Source of the DNA: Elusimicrobiota bacterium
Lineage (GTDB): Bacteria > Elusimicrobiota > Elusimicrobia > JACQJN01
Reading direction: 5' to 3'
DNA length: 10,701 nucleotides
NCBI GenBank assembly: GCA_016205085.1
Contig: JACQJN010000088.1
Coordinates: 1-10,701, forward strand
Position 1 is the first letter of the stretch, and each line of letters begins with the position of its first letter. The position numbers and the translations under genes were made by a program. Positions 1 through 6,501 of the stretch are shown one piece after another. The notes beneath the pieces are model-generated. The model made no database searches and was not told the origin of the DNA. It worked only from the letters and a program-made list of their open reading frames with translations.

Positions 1-721
1 ACTCAAAGCGGTGGACGGAGTCCATCTGACCCTGCGGGAAGGAGAAATCATCAGCCTCATAGGCCCCAACGGAGCCGGGAAAACTACTTTTTTCAATGTA
101 TTGACGGGGATCTACCCCGGCACACAGGGCTCCATCCTATTTAAAGGAGAGGAGCTTCGGGGCCATAAACCCCATCAAATTATCGCCAAGGGAATCGCCC
201 GCACTTTCCAAAACATCCGTTTGTTTGCAAGCATGACGGCTCTTGAAAACGTAATGGTAGGACGGCATTGCCGAACCCAGAACCAAATTCTCCAAACACT
301 GCTCCGAACTCCGGATTTTTACAAACAAGAAAAAGCGATTGAAGAGACCTCTAAAGAACTTCTCACCTTCGTGGGACTGCTGGAGTTATGCAATGAGCTG
401 GCCAAAAACCTATCCTACGGGAACCAAAGGCGTCTGGAAATAGCCCGCGCCCTCTCGACAGAACCCAGTCTTCTCATTTTAGATGAGCCTACGGCCGGAA
501 TGAACTCCAAAGAATGCGCGGCCATCGTGGAGCTCATCCGCAAGGTTCAGAAACGGGGCATCTCCATTGTCTTGATCGAACATCAGATGCGGGTGGTCAT
601 GAACATTTCGGAACGGGTGGCGGTCTTAGACTATGGGGTTAAGATTGCGGAAGGAACACCCCAAGAGGTGCAGAATAATCCGCAGGTGATCGAAGCCTAT
701 TTGGGAAAAGAAGGGACATGA
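1..721 (+). CDS. livG: Branched-chain amino acid ABC transporter ATP-binding protein LivG (5' end outside window)
   Basis: Cytoplasmic ATPase that powers import of leucine, isoleucine and valine (or related amides) in LivFGHMK-type transporters. The frame is open from base 2 and reads L-K-A-V-D-G, the usual LivG context, so the GTG at 11 is almost certainly internal and about 10-15 residues are missing. Counting from base 2, 239 residues are visible: Walker A GPNGAGKTT (about 21-29), Q-loop FQN (about 69-71), ABC signature LSYGNQRR (about 137-144), Walker B LLILDEP (about 157-163) and the H-loop histidine in IEHQM (about 194). The LSYG signature in place of LSGG is typical of LivG and separates it from LivF. 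The stop overlaps the livF start in an ATGA, implying translational coupling. Substrate specificity cannot be decided without the binding protein. Confidence 0.95.
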   Translation, partial: LKAVDGVHLTLREGEIISLIGPNGAGKTTFFNVLTGIYPGTQGSILFKGEELRGHKPHQIIAKGIARTFQNIRLFASMTALENVMVGRHCRTQNQILQTLLRTPDFYKQEKAIEETSKELLTFVGLLELCNELAKNLSYGNQRRLEIARALSTEPSLLILDEPTAGMNSKECAAIVELIRKVQKRGISIVLIEHQMRVVMNISERVAVLDYGVKIAEGTPQEVQNNPQVIEAYLGKEGT

Positions 722-1443
722 ACGCGGAAACACTCATAGAATTGAAAGAGGTTCATACCGTTTACGGGAAGAAAATACGGGCGCTCAAGGGGGTCAGCCT
801 GCGGATTTTTTCCGGAGAGATCGTAACCCTGATCGGCAATAACGGCGCCGGAAAAACCACCATGCTCAAAACCATATCCGGGATTTTAAAACCCGAATCC
901 GGAGAGGTTGTTTATAAAGGCAAATCCATTTTGGGATTCTCCCCCCATCGGATTGCCCGGATGGGAATCGCCCATGTCCCCGAGGGAAGACATGTATTCC
1001 CCAGGCTGACAGTCATGGAAAATCTGGAGATGGGCGCCTACTCCAGACGCTCCAATTCCATTGCCGACCAAGAGTACCAGCAGATATTTGAGCTTTTTCC
1101 GGTGTTGGGACAGCGCAAAAATCAACTGGCGGGAACTCTATCCGGAGGGGAACAGCAAATGCTGGCCATAGGCCGGGCCCTGATGTCTCAGCCCAGACTC
1201 CTGATGCTGGATGAGCCTTCCATGGGACTGGCACCCGTTGTGGTGGATAAGATCTTCGAAATCATTCGAAAAATCAACTCAATGGGAACCACCATATTCC
1301 TGGTGGAGCAAAATGCCAAGCGAGCCCTTCAGGTGGCCTTGCGCGGCTATGTATTGGAGACGGGAACCATTCTACTCTCAGAAACGGCCTCAAAACTGCT
1401 GGACAATCCCCAAGTTCAGCACGCCTATCTTGGAATCAGTTAA
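718..1443 (+). CDS. livF: Branched-chain amino acid ABC transporter ATP-binding protein LivF
   Basis: Second ATPase of the LivFGHMK importer, expected to pair with LivG under the LivH/LivM permeases. The protein has 241 residues, a normal length. Walker A GNNGAGKTT is at residues 40-48, the PEGRHVFPRLTV segment typical of LivF at about 88-99, signature LSGGEQQ at 141-147 and Walker B LLMLDEP at 161-167, followed by the characteristic SMGLAP. The ATG at 718 overlaps the livG stop, and a purine-rich AGAAGGG sits just upstream inside livG. The 3' end overlaps the end of the convergent 57-residue gene by 8 bases. The family call is secure; only the exact amino acid carried is inferred. Confidence 0.97.
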   Translation: MNAETLIELKEVHTVYGKKIRALKGVSLRIFSGEIVTLIGNNGAGKTTMLKTISGILKPESGEVVYKGKSILGFSPHRIARMGIAHVPEGRHVFPRLTVMENLEMGAYSRRSNSIADQEYQQIFELFPVLGQRKNQLAGTLSGGEQQMLAIGRALMSQPRLLMLDEPSMGLAPVVVDKIFEIIRKINSMGTTIFLVEQNAKRALQVALRGYVLETGTILLSETASKLLDNPQVQHAYLGIS

Positions 1444-1609
1444 TTGAGGTCAATTCCTTTTTTTCTATCTTCTCCACCAAGATGTTCCATTGGGTCTTGG
1501 TGAGCGTCACGAACGTCGGGTCCTCTCCGATGCGGACGTTTCCGCCTTCCAGGAACTCGACGCTGGGACAATACTCCGGGTCATACTTGCACAGCACGAC
1601 TTTCTTCAT
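1436..1609 (-). CDS. Small conserved-looking protein of 57 residues, weakly DUF397-like
   Basis: I read an open frame from ATG at 1607-1609 to TGA at 1436-1438. It begins MKKVVLCKYDPEYCPSVEF, continues through a GGNVRIGEDP segment and ends in a charged tail after LTKTQWNILVEKI. The SD AAGGAGGG (1615-1622) at 5-base spacing is the strongest ribosome-binding site in the window, so this is very likely a real gene. It overlaps the 3' end of the 409-residue gene upstream by 29 bases and livF downstream by 8. The layout, with C7 and C14, a V-R-I-G-E-D-P stretch and then hydrophobic-T-x-x-x-W, loosely recalls DUF397 small proteins, but this comparison is from memory and weak. Function unknown; the two cysteines could bind metal or be redox active. 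It is probably made in coupling with the upstream gene. Confidence 0.75.
   Translation of the reverse strand: MKKVVLCKYDPEYCPSVEFLEGGNVRIGEDPTFVTLTKTQWNILVEKIEKKELTSIN
1442..1464 (+). terminator. Weak intrinsic terminator-like hairpin after livF
   Basis: Right at the livF stop there is an inverted repeat AATTG (1442-1446) and CAATT (1451-1455) with a 4-base loop, followed by CC and seven T (1458-1464). The layout is that of a Rho-independent terminator, but the stem has only 5 mostly A-T pairs. It also lies within the coding sequence of the small convergent gene. It could be chance. Confidence 0.25.
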
Positions 1610-2810
1610 AAGAACCCTCCTTTATTAAAATCCTCTGAATAGGATTTTGAAAAACTAAATAAAGCCCCAAACCCGTTAAGAAAAACTGACAATAAACAGC
1701 CCAAGAATTTCCTGCATAAATGTAGGCTGTGGCCAAACCTTGCAGAAAATTCAAGGAGCTTGCGACAATGACCCCCTCCGCCTGCCTCCTCTCCACATCC
1801 ACAGAGTAGATTTTATCCAGAAAAAGCCTCAGAGAGCCCTTGGATAAAGTATGCAAGAGACTGGTCCAGGCGATCTTTTCCAGCCCGATCCCCAAGCTCG
1901 CAACGGGGTTGATGACGCCGGCCATGACACAAAATCCTACAGATGCGTCGGCCAGAAGAGCCCCGGCATTGGAAACGAATGTGTCCCCCCAGGCGGTAGC
2001 CACCCAGGCTTTCAAGCGCGCCATATAGCGCCCCATGAGTCCGAAACCAAACCCCACCGCCAGAATGACCGGATGAAATTTTAAAGCCAGAGAAAAAGAA
2101 ACGCCGGCTAGAAACGCATTCCAAACTCCCGCAGCGAGATCCCGGATCCCAAACAATCTGGGAGTCAAGTTGAGGGGCGCATAGAGCTCGCCGAAAGCCT
2201 GCTCCACATCAGCATCAGAAAAAGGATGTCCTTTGGAAAGAAGCCGTTTTAGATAGTCCCTGCCAAAACCCACGAAATCTCTCTCGGAATAAAAACACCG
2301 CTCCTCCAACTGGGAAAACACGCGCACGGGGAAGGAACAACCCAATTGACGAAACCGGATTTCCAAGCCTTTGGCCACCTCAAAAAGTTCCTCGGAACTG
2401 CGCCGAACTGGATCTACCAGGATGATGCTTAAATCAGAGGTATGGATGTTCTCAGAACCCAGTTCTTTGATCGCCGTTTTATCGATCACCACCCCTTCCG
2501 CTCCGGGATAGGTAGGAGACGGCGTCCTTTTTAAAGCTTGCAGGGGAAGCGCCTGTTTTAAAACAGGATTCAGCTCCTTTTGCCGAATGCGGGGGCCGGA
2601 AACCCGGCTTCCCAAGAGGATGAATCCGACTTTATATTGACGCGCCTCCCGGCGCAAGATTTTAAATTGCTGCGGAGAAATTCCGATTAAATGGTGAAGT
2701 CGGCCGGAGGCGGTGCGGATCCTGGCGAAACGATACATTCCCTCCCTAATGGCATCCATGACAGCGGCATAGCTGTGGATGCCCGGAGATAAATTAGCCC
2801 TCGAAGGCAT
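1581..2810 (-). CDS. Membrane protein with degenerate nucleotidyltransferase-like N-terminal domain
   Basis: 409 residues, starting at an ATG with the SD TAAGGAGGG (2816-2824) five bases upstream. Residues about 60-70 (VGFILLGSRVSG) resemble the GSR turn of polymerase-beta-type nucleotidyltransferases. After an insertion of roughly 50 residues, TSDLSIILVD (about 125-134) resembles the acidic SDxD strand, but the second acidic position is Ser128, so the usual metal pair looks incomplete. SFPVRVF at about 159-165 could be the following strand. From about residue 228 onward the chain turns hydrophobic, with likely membrane segments near 230-262, 284-312, 347-366 and 372-390. The chain ends in a short polar tail that overlaps the 57-residue gene. 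I do not recognise a named family. A pseudo-enzyme anchored to the inner membrane is the most economical reading; an ordinary membrane protein with a chance GSR match is the alternative. Confidence 0.85.
   Translation of the reverse strand: MPSRANLSPGIHSYAAVMDAIREGMYRFARIRTASGRLHHLIGISPQQFKILRREARQYKVGFILLGSRVSGPRIRQKELNPVLKQALPLQALKRTPSPTYPGAEGVVIDKTAIKELGSENIHTSDLSIILVDPVRRSSEELFEVAKGLEIRFRQLGCSFPVRVFSQLEERCFYSERDFVGFGRDYLKRLLSKGHPFSDADVEQAFGELYAPLNLTPRLFGIRDLAAGVWNAFLAGVSFSLALKFHPVILAVGFGFGLMGRYMARLKAWVATAWGDTFVSNAGALLADASVGFCVMAGVINPVASLGIGLEKIAWTSLLHTLSKGSLRLFLDKIYSVDVERRQAEGVIVASSLNFLQGLATAYIYAGNSWAVYCQFFLTGLGLYLVFQNPIQRILIKEGSYEESRAVQV
1615..1648 (-). promoter_or_regulatory. Hairpin next to a strong Shine-Dalgarno site, start of the 57-residue gene
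   Basis: On the minus-strand transcript, a perfect 8-bp stem (AAAATCCT at 1627-1634 with AGGATTTT at 1641-1648, 6-base loop) ends four bases before the SD AAGGAGGG (1615-1622). It lies inside the last codons of the upstream 409-residue gene. A stem at this spot would be melted by ribosomes finishing the upstream gene, so it could couple or pace translation of the small gene. The structure is seen directly; the role is inferred. Confidence 0.5.
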
Positions 2811-2815
2811 GAAAA

Positions 2816-2824
2816 CCCTCCTTA
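2816..2824 (-). promoter_or_regulatory. Strong Shine-Dalgarno site of the 409-residue gene
   Basis: Read on the minus strand this is TAAGGAGGG, five bases before the ATG at 2808-2810. It decides that start over upstream extensions. The same motif and spacing recur before the 57-residue gene, which suggests both genes are strongly translated. Confidence 0.7.
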
Positions 2825-2931
2825 TAGAAGTCTAAAACTTCCCCCCGCCTCTCACAAGGCCCAAAAGGGTAAAAACCATATAGGTCCAAAGTCCCATACG
2901 GACTGGGGGAAGAATAAAATAGAATAGACTT

Positions 2932-3981
2932 ATGCTCTGGGCTATCCTCTATAGCCTGCCACTCTCCACATCCACCCTTCTTATTCCACCCACCCATTAT
3001 GCCCAGTCGATCTATCACGAGAATAAAAGACATGAATTTAAACTTCCCATCTCTTTAAATTTTGATGGCGCTCCCTCTCCAAACCTATGGCCGGAACCGG
3101 CCTGGAGAAAATATACCCCAGGCATCAGCGTTCCCCTCCACGGCAAAATATCCGTCGAGGTGGTGGGAGGAACTATTTTCCAACAACAAGAACGAGACCC
3201 CATGCGACCGGTTCTCGCACGCAACCGATTACACGACATCAAGGCATGGGATCAAAAAATTATATTCCAGAAAGATCGCACCTCTCTGGTTTTGCAAATG
3301 CGCAAACCCAGATCCTTCGGACTGAAAGAGGCGCAATTGAGCGGGGACTACTTCTGGAGCCCCGTGAAATTCCTCCGCTTGGGACGTTCCATGGATTCCA
3401 TGCTGGATTTGGTACAAAACCGAAAAGACATTCCCCCGGATGGATATCGCCTGCGCACGGCGGGTCGCATGAATGATTACATTTCCGGAGAAACCGGCTA
3501 TGAAAGCAGAAGTCAAAAAAACGGATCGACAACCATTTCCTGGAAACGAGCCTGGATGGGCGCCTCGGTTCGCCCTTTAGGCGACAACGATAATAGGACC
3601 TGGAACACGAACTTCTTCGGACATATCTACGCGGATCAGAATAATTATTCCCACAACTGGGGCTGGACGGCCGGAATAGGCTATGAAAAACTATTTCTGC
3701 GAGGTCTTCCCATTCCCCTGTTTAAGAATTCATCCCTCTTGGAAAAAGCCTGGGGCACCTTATTTCTTGGAAACTCCGCGTTGGGCCACTTCACCATGGG
3801 AATGGCCGTAGGAGGATCCGCCAAGATGTTTAAGTGGCTCACCCTCTCCCCGGGGGTCGTCTACCGCTGGATTCCGGAAGAAGGCAAACATTCCTGGGAT
3901 CACACATTCGGTCTCAAAGTGACCTCCCGGATACTGCTCGAGAAAATCAAACAAAAAACTGGCTCCCAACGAAATGATTAA
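2932..3981 (+). CDS. Exported beta-rich protein, possible outer-membrane protein
   Basis: 349 residues, with the only in-frame ATG close after an upstream stop at 2920. The N-terminus (LWAILYSLPLSTSTLLIPP) is a short hydrophobic stretch with a possible cleavage after THYA (about residue 24). It lacks the usual basic start, so the signal peptide is plausible but not textbook. The rest has no long hydrophobic helix. It is rich in aromatic residues with alternating patterns and many Gly/Asn turns, for example WGWTAGIGYEKLFL, HFTMGMAVGGSAKMF and LTLSPGVVYRW, as expected for amphipathic strands of a barrel. The C-terminus does not end in the aromatic residue common in classic porins. No SD is evident before the start. 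It is divergent from the 409-residue gene and convergent with the receiver gene, so probably monocistronic. Family not recognised. Confidence 0.75.
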   Translation: MLWAILYSLPLSTSTLLIPPTHYAQSIYHENKRHEFKLPISLNFDGAPSPNLWPEPAWRKYTPGISVPLHGKISVEVVGGTIFQQQERDPMRPVLARNRLHDIKAWDQKIIFQKDRTSLVLQMRKPRSFGLKEAQLSGDYFWSPVKFLRLGRSMDSMLDLVQNRKDIPPDGYRLRTAGRMNDYISGETGYESRSQKNGSTTISWKRAWMGASVRPLGDNDNRTWNTNFFGHIYADQNNYSHNWGWTAGIGYEKLFLRGLPIPLFKNSSLLEKAWGTLFLGNSALGHFTMGMAVGGSAKMFKWLTLSPGVVYRWIPEEGKHSWDHTFGLKVTSRILLEKIKQKTGSQRND

Positions 3982-3994
3982 TCATCTTTGGGTT

Positions 3995-4375
3995 TCATTC
4001 CCCTTCTCCCACCATCTCCTTTAGTTTAGCAGCCAGATCATCGGGCTGGCACGGTTTGGCCACATACGCCTTGGCTCCCAAATCCAAAAGAAACTGTATC
4101 TCCCCTCTTAGCCGCATCGTCAAGGAACAGACAATTACGGGAATCTTTTTGGTTTCGGGGTTCGCCACAATCTTTTTGAGCACATCGATCCCATTGAGCT
4201 CCCCCGCGAGTAAAATATCCAAAAGAACAATATCGGGAGGTTTCTCTTTGAGTTGAACCAAAGCCTCCTCTCCGGTAGAGGCCACCCTGACGGAAAAGCC
4301 TCTATTTGTCAATTGTTCCTTGACCAGTTCCAAAAAAACATCTTCATCATCTACCAGCAAAACTTCACGCGCCAT
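3995..4375 (-). CDS. Stand-alone CheY-like response regulator receiver
   Basis: 126 residues from the ATG at 4373-4375 (MAREVLLVDDE). An upstream in-frame ATG at 4414 would add 13 residues unlike a receiver start; GTGAGG (4382-4387) sits six bases before the chosen ATG. The acidic pocket D9-D10, phosphoacceptor D53 (IVLLDILL), Ser84 at the switch Thr/Ser position and K107 (AYVAKP) are all present, so it should be phosphorylated by a histidine kinase. There is no output domain, so it acts through a partner, as in chemotaxis, phosphorelays or single-domain signalling. No kinase is in the window. The short E-L-N-G insertion after D53 is common in this subtype. It ends 13 bases from the convergent exported-protein gene. 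Confidence 0.93.
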   Translation of the reverse strand: MAREVLLVDDEDVFLELVKEQLTNRGFSVRVASTGEEALVQLKEKPPDIVLLDILLAGELNGIDVLKKIVANPETKKIPVIVCSLTMRLRGEIQFLLDLGAKAYVAKPCQPDDLAAKLKEMVGEGE

Positions 4376-4528
4376 ACTGAGCCTCACCCGGCTTCGCCAC
4401 AGGCTTAGAAGCACTGTTTTCCATATTATAATACAAAATTGTGCCGGAACAGACCGCCTCCAGCGGAGGGTCGTCCCAAACTGGTAAATTTGCTTGATAC
4501 CCAGTTGAAATTTTGTTGAAATCTTCTA
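4376..4528. other. Divergent intergenic region between the receiver gene and hemE
   Basis: 153 bases that must hold promoters for both directions. An ATTATAAT core contains a TATAAT on the plus strand (4427-4432) and one on the minus strand (4425-4430); neither has a good -35 at 16-18 bases. Nearer hemE, TTGATA (4494-4499) and TGAAAT (4517-4522) are 17 bases apart, which would place the transcription start close to the hemE ATG. A GC-rich inverted repeat (CCTCC 4457-4461, GGAGG 4465-4469) lies between. No riboswitch class is recognised. Confidence 0.4.
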
Positions 4529-5572
4529 ATGGCCCAATCTACCGCGATAAAACCATTCTTTTTGAAAGCCTTCCACCGGGAAGCAACTCCACGCCCTCCT
4601 GTATGGTTCATGCGCCAGGCTGGCCGTTATATGAAGGAATACCGGAATATCCGAGAAAAGTATTCCATCCTGGAAATCTGTAAAAATCCTGAATTGGCCT
4701 GTGAAGTCACTCTCCAACCCGTCCGGAAGCTGGGAGTCGATGCCGCCATCATATTTGCGGACATTCTTCTGCCCATGGAACCCATGGGCATCCAGTTTTC
4801 TTTCTCTAAAGGGGAAGGCCCCTCTATTCAAAACCCCATCCGGCAGGCATCGGATATAGAACAACTCAAAATCATCGATCCAAAAGAAGACCTTAAGTCC
4901 ACTCTGAAGGCTTTGAAGCTGGTACGGCAGGAACTCTCCCCTGAGACGGCATTGATTGGTTTTGCCGGAGCCCCTTTTACGCTGGCAAGCTACCTGATCG
5001 AAGGGGGGCATTCGGACCACTACCTGAAAACAAAAGCCATGATGCACCAACAGCCGGATTTATGGAAAAAGCTGATGGAAAAACTGACTCGGGTTACCTC
5101 GGACTACCTTTTGGCTCAAGCCAATGCAGGAGCTCAGGTGGTGCAGCTTTTTGACAGTTGGGCCGGTGCATTAAACGCAGACGATTACAGAAAATTTGTC
5201 TTTCCCTACTCCCAATCTATCTTTGAAAGACTCAGGTCCTCCGGAATCCCCTCCATTCACTTCAGCACAGGAACTGCTGAATTTTTGGACCTCATCCGAG
5301 AAGCGGGTGGAAATGTCATAGGAATAGACTGGAGGATTTCCTTAAAAAAGGCATGGGAAATAATAGGTCACAATGTAGGCATTCAAGGGAACTTGGATCC
5401 CTCCTGCCTCCTGGCCCCTATTCCCGCCATCCGATCCCAGATACAAGATATCTTGGAACAAGCCGAAGGCAGACCTGGACATGTTTTCAACTTAGGCCAC
5501 GGGGTTCTTCCGGAAACCCCGGAAGAAAATCTTAAACTTGTGGTTGAGGAAGTTAAAAAATGGAGACAGTAG
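4529..5572 (+). CDS. hemE: Uroporphyrinogen decarboxylase
   Basis: Cytosolic enzyme that removes four carboxyl groups from uroporphyrinogen III to give coproporphyrinogen III. It has 347 residues, the usual length. The substrate-binding motif WFMRQAGRYM holds R29 and R33, the catalytic aspartate is D78 in FADIL, the family tyrosine is Y155 in APFTLASYLIEGG and the C-terminal histidine is H324 in GHGVLPETP. All expected active-site positions are intact. It is the first gene of a hemE-hemH-hemY operon and its last 13 bases overlap hemH. The chosen ATG gives the normal N-terminus, but no SD is visible before it (see findings). Confidence 0.97.
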   Translation: MAQSTAIKPFFLKAFHREATPRPPVWFMRQAGRYMKEYRNIREKYSILEICKNPELACEVTLQPVRKLGVDAAIIFADILLPMEPMGIQFSFSKGEGPSIQNPIRQASDIEQLKIIDPKEDLKSTLKALKLVRQELSPETALIGFAGAPFTLASYLIEGGHSDHYLKTKAMMHQQPDLWKKLMEKLTRVTSDYLLAQANAGAQVVQLFDSWAGALNADDYRKFVFPYSQSIFERLRSSGIPSIHFSTGTAEFLDLIREAGGNVIGIDWRISLKKAWEIIGHNVGIQGNLDPSCLLAPIPAIRSQIQDILEQAEGRPGHVFNLGHGVLPETPEENLKLVVEEVKKWRQ

Positions 5573-6501
5573 GCATACTTTTGATGGCGTACGGGGCAGC
5601 TCAATCCTTAGAGGAGATCGAACCCTATCTCAAAGATATCCGGGGAGGAAGACCTACCTCTCCAGAATTAGTGGAGGAGGTTAAAGAACGCTACCGCCGG
5701 ATGGGAGGAAAATCCCCCCTTCTTCAAATCACCCAGCAGCAAGCTCAAACCCTTCAAACGACTCTCTACTCTCAACTCTCTACTCTCAACTCTACAGGGT
5801 TTGAAGTTTTTATTGGCATGCGCCATTGGCATCCCTATATCCAGAATACGATAGGAGAAATTAAAAAACAGGGTATTAAGAAATTAGTGGCTCTTTGCTT
5901 AACACCGTTTTATTCTAAAATGAGCGTGGGAGCTTATTTCGGCAAATTAGACGAGGCCATTAAAATTCATAGGATCAAGCTCGAGTTGATTCCTATCCAT
6001 TCCTACCACGACCACCCCCTTCTATTAGATGCTTATGCCGAGAAACTTAAGCAGACACTAGAACGACTCACAACTCCGGTCAAAATCATTTTCTCAGCCC
6101 ACAGCCTGCCCCAAAAAATACTTCAGGAAAAGGATCCTTACCCAGAACAGATTCTAGAAACAGCGAGAGCCATCATTCAAAAAATAGAAGGGGAGGGGGC
6201 GATCCCTTGGTCCTTCGCTTACCAGAGCCAGGGCAGGACCCCGGAACCGTGGCTGGGCCCCGATGTGGGAGAAGTCATCGAGCAATTGGTCCGAGAAGGT
6301 TGCCGCCACGTCGTCTCAGCCCCCATCGGTTTTATCTCAGACCATATGGAAACACTCTACGACAACGATATTCTCTACAAAAATTTAGCTCAATCCAAAG
6401 GGATTTCGTTCACGCGAGTCCCATCCCTCAATGCCTCCCCCCTCTTTATACAATGCCTAGCTGATCTTGTCCTATCCAAACTTCGTGTCCACACAGCCTA
6501 A
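5560..6501 (+). CDS. hemH: Ferrochelatase (protoporphyrin or coproporphyrin type)
   Basis: Inserts ferrous iron into the porphyrin ring. 313 residues. The catalytic histidine is H181 in FSAHSLP, and E264 lies in GFISDHMETLYDND, the acidic partner motif. The segment YQSQGRTPEPWLGPDV resembles the Bacillus-type enzyme (recalled as QSEGNTPDPWLGPDV) more than the enterobacterial type. The ATG at 5560 is preceded by GAGGAAG inside hemE and the two genes overlap by 13 bases. Residues about 68-79 are encoded by a heptanucleotide repeat that seems to replace a variable loop before the conserved FIGMRHWHP. Because the next gene is the oxidase and no coproporphyrinogen oxidase/dehydrogenase is present, the substrate could be coproporphyrin III rather than protoporphyrin IX. 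The chelatase call is secure; the substrate is not. Confidence 0.96.
   Translation: METVGILLMAYGAAQSLEEIEPYLKDIRGGRPTSPELVEEVKERYRRMGGKSPLLQITQQQAQTLQTTLYSQLSTLNSTGFEVFIGMRHWHPYIQNTIGEIKKQGIKKLVALCLTPFYSKMSVGAYFGKLDEAIKIHRIKLELIPIHSYHDHPLLLDAYAEKLKQTLERLTTPVKIIFSAHSLPQKILQEKDPYPEQILETARAIIQKIEGEGAIPWSFAYQSQGRTPEPWLGPDVGEVIEQLVREGCRHVVSAPIGFISDHMETLYDNDILYKNLAQSKGISFTRVPSLNASPLFIQCLADLVLSKLRVHTA
5761..5796 (+). repeat. Heptanucleotide array inside hemH
   Basis: Five consecutive 7-base units starting at 5762, 5769, 5776, 5783 and 5790, all beginning CTCT and ending in A. The units alternate CTCTCTA and CTCTCAA, so a perfect 14-base period runs over 5761-5793. Neither 7 nor 14 is a multiple of 3, yet the reading frame stays open (T-L-Y-S-Q-L-S-T-L-N-S-T). 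Confidence 0.8.

Noticed and set aside
1788..1801. CTCTCCACATCCAC occurs here and again near 2962-2975
   Set aside because: A single 14-base match within two coding or N-terminal regions with no periodicity; not enough to call a repeat.
2890..2904. AGTCC/GGACT 5-bp inverted repeat in the divergent region before the exported-protein gene
   Set aside because: A five-pair stem is expected by chance in this much sequence, and it has no clear position relative to a promoter.
3087..3476. 129-residue open frame on plus within the exported-protein gene
   Set aside because: An alternate-frame shadow with composition unlike a folded protein; the 349-residue frame has the export-like N-terminus.
3974..3985. 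Perfect 12-base palindrome ATGATTAATCAT at the end of the exported-protein gene
   Set aside because: AT-rich, no loop, overlapping a stop codon; likely chance and too short to call an operator or terminator.
4376..4414. 13-residue upstream extension of the response regulator
   Set aside because: Receivers start just before the first beta strand; the ATG at 4375 has a spaced GTGAGG and the added residues are unlike the family.
4526..5050. 174-residue open frame on minus, opposite hemE
   Set aside because: It is fully antisense to the conserved hemE coding region and shows no recognisable motif; a shadow frame.
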